From an uncultured bacterium (GTDB taxonomy: Bacteria > Patescibacteriota > Minisyncoccia > Phycocordibacterales > UBA9973), in assembly GCA_903862375.1 (NCBI GenBank), contig CAIOXR010000003.1, forward strand, positions 1 through 16,871: a DNA stretch of 16,871 nt. Reading direction: 5' to 3'. The translations under genes were made by a program, and so were the position numbers. Below the pieces are notes generated by a model. The model was not told where the DNA came from, did not search any database, and was given only the letters and a program-made list of their open reading frames with translations. Each line of letters opens with the position of its first letter. The stretch's first letter is position 1. This document shows, piece after piece, positions 6,737 through 12,693 of this stretch.

Positions 6737-6891
6737 AAATAAAAATCGCCTACACAATGTGTAAGCTTAATTTTATTTTTATTTAAAAGAGAGTTCGAGG
6801 CCTCTCTTTTTTTTACTTGCCTTCTACCGTGATTTAAAAAATCCAGAAACCCCGAAATTACTAATTTTAATCTGGATATAAGAACGTTTAC
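6737..6891 (-). ncRNA. Putative small RNA unit 1
   Basis: On the minus strand, TTGACT (6925-6920), a 16-base spacer and TAGATT (6903-6898) form a promoter with a predicted start near 6891. The transcript would carry an ATCCAGA/TCTGGAT hairpin (6877-6841) and a GAGAG/CTCTC hairpin (6806-6789). It would end at a long hairpin, 6784-6737, with perfect AAATAAAAAT outer arms and a GC-TACAC/GTGTA-GC inner stem. Where it stops between 6785 and 6737 is uncertain. No ORF is visible. Confidence 0.4.
6789..6814 (+). terminator. Strong plus-strand intrinsic terminator in the ftsH-smpB gap
   Basis: GAGAG-TTCGAGGC-CTCTC is followed by eight T on the plus strand. Four A precede the stem, so it is partly functional on the minus strand too. 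It would block antisense read-through from ftsH, or end an unrecognised plus-strand RNA, before smpB. Confidence 0.6.
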
Positions 6892-6963
6892 GTATTTAAT
6901 CTAACATTTATTATACAAAAGTCAATAAAAAATGTGGATAATCATAAATGACTGTCAAAAAGC

Positions 6964-6991
6964 TTGATAATATTGTATATTATTGTACGAT
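6964..6991 (+). promoter_or_regulatory. smpB promoter
   Basis: TTGATA (6964-6969), a 16-base spacer and TACGAT (6986-6991) precede the ATG at 6998 by six bases. That matches the leaderless spacing at recG and csoR and supports 6998, not the upstream TTG at 6983, as the start. Confidence 0.5.
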
Positions 6992-6997
6992 ATAGCT

Positions 6998-7444
6998 ATG
7001 GCAGTATATATAGACAATAGAAAAGTACATTTTAACTATAGTGTAGAAGAAACTTTCGAAGCAGGTATAGAACTGACTGGTTTTGAGGTTAAGTCTATTA
7101 AGAATGGCCATGGGACTATCAATTCAAGCTTTTGTATCGTACGAGGAGGCGAAGCGTATATTACAAATATGCATATACCTCCCTACCAACCACACAATAC
7201 AGATGCAGGGTATGATCCAGATCGGACAAGAAGACTCCTCCTATCAAAAAAGGAAATTAAAAAGTTGGCAGATAAAGATGCGACAAAAGGATTGACTCTT
7301 ATACCTGTATCACTGTATAGTAAAGGACGATACATAAAGGTATCAGTAGCTGTCGCTCGTGGTAAGAAAGAATTTGATAAAAGAGAAACTATCAAAAAAC
7401 GAGAAACGGATAGAGAAATAAGAAGAGAGTTTAAGAATAGTTAA
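6998..7444 (+). CDS. smpB: SsrA-binding protein SmpB
   Basis: SmpB binds the tRNA-like domain of tmRNA and delivers it to stalled ribosomes. The 148-residue product starts MAVYIDNRKVHFNYSVEETFEAGIEL by pieces typical of the family, followed by LTGFEVKSIKNG, SFCIVRGGEAYITNMHI, the YQPHN-containing loop, RTRRLLLSKKEI, TLIPVSLYSKGRYIKV, VARGKKEFDKRE, and a basic tail ending in IRREFKNS. The tail is the part that enters the empty mRNA channel. A longer reading from a TTG at 6983 adds five residues that the family does not have. The tmRNA gene lies about 110 bases downstream on the same strand, so both partners are adjacent and possibly co-transcribed. Confidence 0.97.
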   Translation: MAVYIDNRKVHFNYSVEETFEAGIELTGFEVKSIKNGHGTINSSFCIVRGGEAYITNMHIPPYQPHNTDAGYDPDRTRRLLLSKKEIKKLADKDATKGLTLIPVSLYSKGRYIKVSVAVARGKKEFDKRETIKKRETDREIRREFKNS

Positions 7445-7494
7445 GAATTTTGTACTCAAGTACACAGAATACCTTATTGGTATTTTATGGCTAA

Positions 7495-7547
7495 ATCATT
7501 TTTAGTAAAAAATGATCGCCCGAACAAATTTTTAGTAAAAAATTTGT
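7495..7547. repeat. Twin hairpins with identical AGTA loops between smpB and tmRNA
   Basis: Hairpin 7495-7516 (ATCATTTTT/AAAAATGAT) and hairpin 7524-7547 (ACAAATTTTT/AAAAATTTGT) are perfect stems of 9 and 10 bp, both closed by the loop AGTA. They share the inner stem and loop but differ in the outer stem. The second is followed by TTTTAG and could terminate smpB or mark the tmRNA 5' end for processing; the tmRNA starts six bases later. Confidence 0.65.
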
Positions 7548-7552
7548 TTTAG

Positions 7553-7956
7553 GGGGATGATCGGCTTCGACAAGAAGAATCATCTTATATATGCATGTAA
7601 AGTACTCAGGAATCTTTTAAAACTTCTTGGAAAAGACTAAGTGTAAACAAAGTCGCTAAAGCTGATATAGTATCACCTTATGCTTCGGCATTCGGTATGC
7701 AATCATCTGCTTTCGCTTTCGCCTAAATTTAGGTCCGAGCGATGTCTGTCCTCTTGATATCTGATAAAGAGGATGGGCATAATTTATCAGGTTACGATTT
7801 TACAAAAGCTTGATGTAAAGTCCGACAATTTAAAGATCGGTGTTTATCTTTCTTATGTGTTCTCTAGGATAAACATTTAAACCCAATGAATATATTAAAC
7901 ATGTAGACTTCTATAAGATTTCCTTTTGCACGCGGGTTCGATTCCCGCCATCTCCA
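7553..7956 (+). ncRNA. ssrA: Transfer-messenger RNA (tmRNA)
   Basis: tmRNA rescues stalled ribosomes and tags the unfinished protein for proteolysis. The 5' end GGGGATGATCGGCTTCGAC matches the conserved tmRNA start. GGGGATG (7553-7559) pairs with CATCTCC (7949-7955), with one G-U, to form the acceptor stem, and the discriminator is A7956. The T arm is GCGGG-TTCGATT-CCCGC. No CCA is encoded. The resume codon is the GCT at 7655 after AGTC, and the tag runs to a TAA at 7724-7726. It is 23 residues, beginning AKADIVSPYA and ending SSAFAFA, longer than the usual 8-15. smpB is directly upstream. Confidence 0.95.
7655..7726 (+). other. tmRNA tag-peptide reading frame
   Basis: The frame starts at GCT after the conserved AGTC and encodes 23 residues before TAA. 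The C-terminus AFAFA is hydrophobic, as proteolysis tags require, but lacks the common LAA ending. FtsH, encoded in this window, is one of the proteases known to act on ssrA-tagged proteins in other bacteria. Confidence 0.8.
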
Positions 7957-8004
7957 CAATTTAAAAAACCTCATTCCGATGAGGTTTTTTAAATTGTGGA
8001 GATG
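7949..8004. repeat. Perfect 26-bp inverted repeat containing the tmRNA 3' end and terminator
   Basis: Arms 7949-7974 and 7979-8004 are exact complements around a TCCG loop. The core AAAAAACCTCAT/ATGAGGTTTTTT (7963-7990) is a bidirectional intrinsic terminator. The outer part of the left arm is the last eight bases of tmRNA, so the right arm is an inverted copy of the RNA end. A stem this long and exact exceeds what termination needs. Confidence 0.85.
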
Positions 8005-8300
8005 AGCGAGACATCTGCATGTCTCGCGTGCGGGAATCGAAAGACTTTTCGTTCTCTGGTATTAACCAGAGCGAAAAGTACCTGACGATGTAATCGTCGA
8101 TAAGTGTACTCACGGTCCCGCTACATAGAGATGGCGAGAATCGAACACGTACTCGTGGTTCCCGTCATAAAGTGTGCGAGAAGCGAATGGCGAAGTCATA
8201 TTTTTCGCGAGAGAAAATAGACAGGCTGGTGACTAGACAAAACTTTTTGATGAAAAAGTTTTAGTCGAGGTCGATACATGTACTCACAATCCTAGCATCT
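8005..8300. repeat. Hairpin-rich non-coding region with inverted fragments of the tmRNA 3' end
   Basis: No ORF or RNA family is recognised. Perfect or near-perfect hairpins lie at 8006-8027 (GCGAGACAT/ATGTCTCGC), 8044-8079 (ACTTTTCG..CTCTGGT with a TT bulge), 8084-8098 (GACGAT/ATCGTC) and 8239-8262 (AAAACTTTTT/AAAAAGTTTT). GCGGGAATCGAA at 8030-8041 and a 22-base string at 8128-8149 (20/22) are inverted copies of the tmRNA T-arm/acceptor end. A 17-base direct repeat, TCGATA..TGTACTCAC, occurs at 8097-8113 and 8271-8287 (15/17). The stretch looks like accumulated palindromic insertions. Confidence 0.65.
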
Positions 8301-8352
8301 GAATTAAAAATAAATAGCCTCTTTAAATCATATTTTATTATTTAATGAAATT

Positions 8353-8358
8353 TATAAT
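8353..8358 (+). promoter_or_regulatory. -10 box of the small hypothetical gene
   Basis: TATAAT lies two bases before an ATG at 8361 and 17 bases before an in-frame ATG at 8376. Transcription would begin after the first ATG, which favours the second as the start. Confidence 0.45.
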
Positions 8359-8375
8359 TTATGTTATTAAAAAAA

Positions 8376-8795
8376 ATGGAAAATTATAACCAACCCACTG
8401 AAAACGTGACACTTAATAAAGAACGAGTAGAGAAGATAAATAGAATAATTAACATTCTAAAACAATTTTCATTAGATTTAAAATATACCAGAAAAAATAT
8501 AGATGTACCTATTAATTATAAAACTGTTTTGAACAATAACAATCTTAAAGAAAAACAAAGAGAACTTATTGTAAATTTAGTTAATAGTATAAACGCTGAA
8601 ATCATTAATATTCCTAATACAATAGATGATAGCAATAAATATTCAGTATTTTTCAAAATAATACAAGATTTAGATAATTGGAATAGACAGACACTATATA
8701 ATATTGAAAATATTAATTATTCTTTTGGCATAATCGGTCTTTTAAATCCATTAAATATTACAGATAATGACTTGGGCGATTTAGAGAAAAAATAA
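8376..8795 (+). CDS. Hypothetical protein, 139 residues
   Basis: I do not recognise this protein. It starts MENYNQPTENVTL; an upstream ATG at 8361 would add five residues (MLLKK) but lies too close to the -10 box. Composition is Asn/Ile/Lys-rich with no signal peptide, cysteine or obvious motif. Segments near 12-35 and 60-80 look helical and amphipathic. There is one central patch, DLDNWNRQTLYNIENINYSF. A soluble, mostly helical cytoplasmic protein is the simplest reading. It stands alone between the hairpin-rich region and a convergent MFS gene. Codon use matches the neighbours. Confidence 0.6.
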   Translation: MENYNQPTENVTLNKERVEKINRIINILKQFSLDLKYTRKNIDVPINYKTVLNNNNLKEKQRELIVNLVNSINAEIINIPNTIDDSNKYSVFFKIIQDLDNWNRQTLYNIENINYSFGIIGLLNPLNITDNDLGDLEKK

Positions 8796-8872
8796 TTAAT
8801 GATCTTGAAAAAGCTAAATAACCCCCCTACCATACTTCTCCCAACATTGGTATTCCTACTTTTTTATATAAA

Positions 8873-9454
8873 TTAACTTTTATTATTGAGTTTAACTGGT
8901 TTTACTTCTTCTTCTAGATTAAATAACAGAAAAGTACTTATTAATACAAATATACTACTAACTAAAAATAACATCTTAAATCCTAGAAAAAAAGCAACAG
9001 AACTACCAACCAATGCAGCTAATCCTCTACCTATGTTATTTGTCCCATGCATTAATGCAAAACTGCTTCCTTGTTTATCAGGATCTTGAGTTTTTGTAAA
9101 CCAAGCATCCCACGCAGGAAAATTTATTGCTCCAACTAAACCAAGCAATAATTGTAAAGTAAACAATTGCCAAACATGAGAAACGAAAATATATAAGAAA
9201 ATCAAAAAAGCATGAAGAATTGATGTAATTATTGCCATTTTCTTTAAACTAAATCTATCTATATATTTAGCAGTAGCAAACCCACAAATTCCTAAAACAA
9301 GTAAAAATATAGCCCAAGCAACACCAGCAGTAAGGATACTTCCACCTAATTTCTCAGCATAAATTGCATATATTGGGCCATATAAGCCAGCACCGAATTC
9401 AAACATTATATTTTCAATTAATAATATTTTAAATATTTGTCTTTTTGTTCTCAT
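8873..9454 (-). CDS. Half-size major facilitator superfamily protein
   Basis: The 193-residue product is one six-helix MFS bundle and ends after helix 6 with a charged tail (NLEEEVKPVKLNNKS). Visible features are helix 1 (ENIMFEFGAGLYGPIYAIY), helix 2 (AGVAWAIFLLVLGICGFATAKYIDRF), and the loop 2-3 basic signature (DRFSLKKMAI). Helices 3 and 4 lead to FPAWDAWFTKT, and helices 5 and 6 follow. Full MFS carriers have 12 helices, so this is either a stand-alone half that dimerises or a natural truncation. No frameshifted second half lies downstream. Substrate is unknown. It is convergent with the hypothetical gene and divergent from csoR. A TATAAT (9470-9465) lies ten bases before the ATG. Confidence 0.8.
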   Translation of the reverse strand: MRTKRQIFKILLIENIMFEFGAGLYGPIYAIYAEKLGGSILTAGVAWAIFLLVLGICGFATAKYIDRFSLKKMAIITSILHAFLIFLYIFVSHVWQLFTLQLLLGLVGAINFPAWDAWFTKTQDPDKQGSSFALMHGTNNIGRGLAALVGSSVAFFLGFKMLFLVSSIFVLISTFLLFNLEEEVKPVKLNNKS

Positions 9455-9581
9455 TTGTAATCTAATTATAACAACAAATAATATTTGTGCCTATAGCTTT
9501 TACTTGATATATCATAAAATGGTAAGAACAAAAAATACTATACTAAAATAAAAAATATTTAATTAATATAGTTATCTTTTC

Positions 9582-9610
9582 TTGACATATACCCCCTAGG
9601 GGTATATGCT
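9582..9610 (+). promoter_or_regulatory. csoR operon promoter with CsoR-type operator
   Basis: TTGACA (9582-9587), a 17-base spacer and TATGCT (9605-9610) form a strong promoter six bases before the csoR ATG. The spacer is almost entirely a palindrome: arms ATATACCCC (9587-9595) and GGGGTATAT (9599-9607) with centre CTA. C-tract/G-tract palindromes flanked by TATA are known operators of copper-sensing CsoR repressors. Repressor binding would cover both promoter boxes, so copper should relieve repression of the whole operon. Confidence 0.85.
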
Positions 9611-9616
9611 GTACTT

Positions 9617-9877
9617 ATGAACAATAAACAAAAGTTAATTCGTAGATTAAAAATTATAGAAGGTCAGCTGAGAGGTTTACAAGAAATGGTCGAGAATGAT
9701 GTCTACTGTATAGACATCATTACTCAGACTTCTGCGGTAAAGCAGGGTCTCTCGGGTGTAGAGGATGCTTTAATGGAAAGCCACTTGGGGACATGCCTCG
9801 TCCACCAAATACAAAAAGGTCAAACCAAAAAAGCCACAGAAGAAATATTAAAAGTCTACGGCTTAAAAAGAAAATAA
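9617..9877 (+). CDS. csoR: Copper-sensing transcriptional repressor CsoR
   Basis: An 86-residue all-helical member of the CsoR/RcnR (DUF156) family. Apo-protein binds a G/C-tract operator and Cu(I) releases it. The start KLIRRLKIIEGQLRGLQEMVE is typical of helix 1. The metal ligands are Cys31 (VYCIDI), His56 (ESHLGTC) and Cys60, which is the Cu(I) set rather than the RcnR nickel/cobalt set. QTSAVKQGLSGVEDALMESHL is the family core. The operator lies directly upstream, so the gene is autoregulated. The next gene starts four bases after its stop, so it leads an operon with a DUF305 protein, a Cu+ ATPase and an HMA fusion. Confidence 0.95.
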   Translation: MNNKQKLIRRLKIIEGQLRGLQEMVENDVYCIDIITQTSAVKQGLSGVEDALMESHLGTCLVHQIQKGQTKKATEEILKVYGLKRK

Positions 9878-9881
9878 TTAT

Positions 9882-10442
9882 ATGCAAAAAATTTCAACAT
9901 ATTTATCAGTTTCGTTTATCATCATCAGTTTTATAATAGGTATCGGAGTCGGGTATTCATTCACTCCTCAGTATTCACTATCCATGTACGACAAAGCAAG
10001 TATGGGCTTGGGTAATCCAGATAAATGGATAGATCTACGGTATATTAATGCTATGATCGCTCACCATAGAGGTGCGATACTTGTAGCTAAACAAGCAGAA
10101 GTAAGTCAAAGACCAGAAGTAGTAGCATTGGCAAAAGAAATACAAAAGAATGAACCAGTAGCTATAAGTGAGCTATACGCTTGGAAAAAGGCTTGGTATA
10201 AAGATATTAAAAAGGTCGCAGACCCTCTAGTACCCAATCTAGGAACTTATAATGACACTTTTGATTTAAGATTTTTAACTGCAGTTATAAATCATCACCA
10301 AAATGGTATCCTAATGACAAATGAAATAAAAACAAAATCCACAAGGAATGAAGTACTCGATAATGCAAATGCTGTAGAGAAATTCTTGATAGATAGTGGG
10401 GCTATGTTAAAAGAATGGAGGAAGTCTTGGTACAACATGTAA
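9882..10442 (+). CDS. Membrane-anchored DUF305 protein, probable copper binder
   Basis: The N-terminus (residues 8-26) is one hydrophobic segment without a clear cleavage site, so the 186-residue protein is probably anchored with its body outside the cytoplasm. The body is a DUF305 domain: MIAHHRGAILVAKQAE with His61-His62, and a second half FLTAVINHHQNGILMTNEI with His138-His139. The HH pairs with downstream Met are the putative metal ligands. DUF305 is a ferritin-like fold found in copper-resistance loci, and a cyanobacterial member (CopM) binds copper. It lies four bases after csoR and seven before the Cu+ ATPase. It could hold copper exported by the ATPase. No ribosome binding site is seen. 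Confidence 0.85.
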   Translation: MQKISTYLSVSFIIISFIIGIGVGYSFTPQYSLSMYDKASMGLGNPDKWIDLRYINAMIAHHRGAILVAKQAEVSQRPEVVALAKEIQKNEPVAISELYAWKKAWYKDIKKVADPLVPNLGTYNDTFDLRFLTAVINHHQNGILMTNEIKTKSTRNEVLDNANAVEKFLIDSGAMLKEWRKSWYNM

Positions 10443-10448
10443 AATAAT

Positions 10449-12689
10449 ATGGAAAAAACTTTTAAAATTAAAGGTATGAATTGTGCAAGTTGCTCCGCAA
10501 TTATTACAAAGAAATTATCAGTACTAGATGGTGTAAAGGATGTAAATGTAAACTTTGCAACTGAAAAGTTAAATTTAAATTTCGATGATAAGAAGTTAAG
10601 TATAAAACAGATGAATAGTGAATTAGATAAGCTTGGATACTCTATCCACAATTTAAATGAAGAAATAGTAAATGATAAAAAAGTAATAGACAAAGATACT
10701 GAAATGGAGTATCAAAAATATAAAACATATTTTGTCTTTCCATTATCTATATTTGTATTCCTTGTGATGATGTGGGACATAGGAGCTAAAATATATCCTT
10801 TTATACCCAACTTACCGATACCTATGTCACTTTGGAATATTATAGCTATGATCCTCTCAAGTATCGTTATCTTCTCTATCGGTAAACCATTCATACAAGG
10901 TATAAAAAGATTCATACAATATAAAGTTGCAAATATGGATACCCTTATCGGTATCGGGACTTTAACTGCATATATATACAGTGTAGTCATAACCCTCTTC
11001 CCTCAGGTAGTAACTAGTATGAGACTACCAGAATATACGTACTTCGATGTAGTCATAGTAGTTATCGGTTTTGTAACTTTTGGAAAATATCTTGAATCAA
11101 GATCAAAGAGAAAAACTGGCGAAGCCATAGAGAAGCTTTTAGAGCTTCAAGCTAAAACTGCATTTGTTATCAGAAACAATATTGAAATTGAAATACCACT
11201 CAGTGAAGTAGTTATCGGTGATATCGTAATAGTCAGACCTGGGGGCAAAATAGCTGTAGATGGGAAAATAACAGAAGGATCTACTTCTATAGATGAGTCA
11301 ATGATAACTGGTGAATCAATACCTGTCGATAAAAAAGTGGGGGATACTGTAACAGGAGCAACAATAAATAAGCAAGGAAGCTTCCGTTTCGAAGCTACTA
11401 AAATCGGGAATGAGACTATGCTTTCGCAAATAATTAAAATGGTTGAAAATGCGCAAGGAAGTCGTGCGCCCATCCAAGCTATCGCTGATAAGATATCGAG
11501 TGTATTCGTCCCTGTAGTTTTAATTATAGCTTTTACCTCATTACTAGTTTGGATATTTGTCGGGAGTATATTCATAAGCTCTGCAACTGCTATATCATAT
11601 GGAATACTATCTTTTGTAAGTATACTTGTCATCGCTTGTCCTTGTGCTTTAGGGCTTGCGACTCCTACTGCTATCATCGTAGGAGTAGGACTTGGAGCAA
11701 AACAAGGAATACTTATCAAAGATGCTGAAAGTTTAGAATTGCTAAGTAAAGTAGATACTATTGTTTTAGATAAAACTGGAACTATCACAAAAGGTAAACC
11801 AGAAGTAACTGATATAATAATATTGGATAAAATATATTCTAAGAATGATATATTGAAATTTGCAGGAAGTGTCGAGAAACTTTCCGAACATCCTCTTGCT
11901 TTATCTATCGTACAAAGTGCAATGAATGAAAATATAATTCTCTCCAAAGCCACCAATTTTAATTCTCTAGGTGGTATAGGAGTGAAAGCAATAGTTGAAA
12001 ATAAAGAGATATATATACACAAACCAGATGCAAATTTTGAAAACAAAGATTTAAATGATCTTCAAGAACAAGGTAAGACTGTCGTAATAATAGAAGTTGA
12101 TAATAATAAGATAGGTCTAGTTGCATTAAGTGATACCATAAAAGAAGGAGCCAAAGAAGCTATAGATAAACTTCACAAAAAAGGGATAAAAGTGATAATG
12201 CTGACAGGAGATAACCATAAAACTGCTACATATATAGCAAAGCAAGTAAATATAGATAATGTATTCTCTGAGGTTTTACCAAGTGAGAAAACTAATAAGA
12301 TAAAATCACTACAAAGTGAAGGTAGAGTTGTAGCTATGGCAGGAGACGGCATAAATGATGCTCCTGCTTTAGTACAAGCCAATATAGGTATAGCGATGGC
12401 GACGGGCTCAGATATCGCGATAGAGAGTGCTGGTATCACACTTCTTCATGGTGATATACATAAAATTTCTCAAGCAATAAATTTATCAAAAAATACAATG
12501 CGGACCATCAAGCAGAATTTATTCTGGGCATTTATATATAACATAATAGGGATACCAATAGCAGCAGGATTACTCTACCCTATCTGGGGTATAGTATTAA
12601 ACCCTGTCTTTGCTGGTATGGCTATGGCATTATCAAGTGTTTCTGTCGTCGGAAACTCTTTAAGATTAAAAACTAATAAGTCACGTTAA
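10449..12689 (+). CDS. copA: Cu+-exporting P1B-type ATPase (CopA type)
   Basis: The 746-residue protein pumps Cu(I) out of the cytoplasm using ATP. It has one N-terminal HMA domain with CASC (Cys12, Cys15), eight membrane helices, and the actuator motif TGES. The ion site CPC is at 397-399 (IACPCALGLATP), the phosphorylation motif DKTGT at 441-445, SEHPLA with His481-Pro482, and the hinge GDGINDAP starting at 632. The last helices carry YN..GIP (FIYNIIGIP) and M..SS (MALSSVSVVGNSLRL), which define the Cu+ subgroup. All key residues are present. Third gene of the CsoR-controlled operon; no ribosome binding site precedes the ATG. Confidence 0.96.
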   Translation: MEKTFKIKGMNCASCSAIITKKLSVLDGVKDVNVNFATEKLNLNFDDKKLSIKQMNSELDKLGYSIHNLNEEIVNDKKVIDKDTEMEYQKYKTYFVFPLSIFVFLVMMWDIGAKIYPFIPNLPIPMSLWNIIAMILSSIVIFSIGKPFIQGIKRFIQYKVANMDTLIGIGTLTAYIYSVVITLFPQVVTSMRLPEYTYFDVVIVVIGFVTFGKYLESRSKRKTGEAIEKLLELQAKTAFVIRNNIEIEIPLSEVVIGDIVIVRPGGKIAVDGKITEGSTSIDESMITGESIPVDKKVGDTVTGATINKQGSFRFEATKIGNETMLSQIIKMVENAQGSRAPIQAIADKISSVFVPVVLIIAFTSLLVWIFVGSIFISSATAISYGILSFVSILVIACPCALGLATPTAIIVGVGLGAKQGILIKDAESLELLSKVDTIVLDKTGTITKGKPEVTDIIILDKIYSKNDILKFAGSVEKLSEHPLALSIVQSAMNENIILSKATNFNSLGGIGVKAIVENKEIYIHKPDANFENKDLNDLQEQGKTVVIIEVDNNKIGLVALSDTIKEGAKEAIDKLHKKGIKVIMLTGDNHKTATYIAKQVNIDNVFSEVLPSEKTNKIKSLQSEGRVVAMAGDGINDAPALVQANIGIAMATGSDIAIESAGITLLHGDIHKISQAINLSKNTMRTIKQNLFWAFIYNIIGIPIAAGLLYPIWGIVLNPVFAGMAMALSSVSVVGNSLRLKTNKSR

Positions 12690-12693
12690 ACAA

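Noticed and set aside
6708..6945. DnaA-box-like TTATCCAC/TTATCCACA strings in the AT-rich gap, suggesting an origin of replication
   Set aside because: Only two or so matches are present, one more occurs by chance inside recG (about 3908), and there is no dnaA, dnaN or GC-skew evidence nearby. The two sites sit at fixed places upstream of -35 boxes, which fits a promoter element better.
6983..6997. TTG start extending SmpB by five residues
   Set aside because: The extra residues are not part of the SmpB family start, and the ATG at 6998 has the promoter spacing seen at other genes.
8005..8300. CRISPR array or integrative-element attachment sites
   Set aside because: Repeats are few, irregular and mostly inverted; there are no evenly spaced direct repeats, no cas genes and no integrase.
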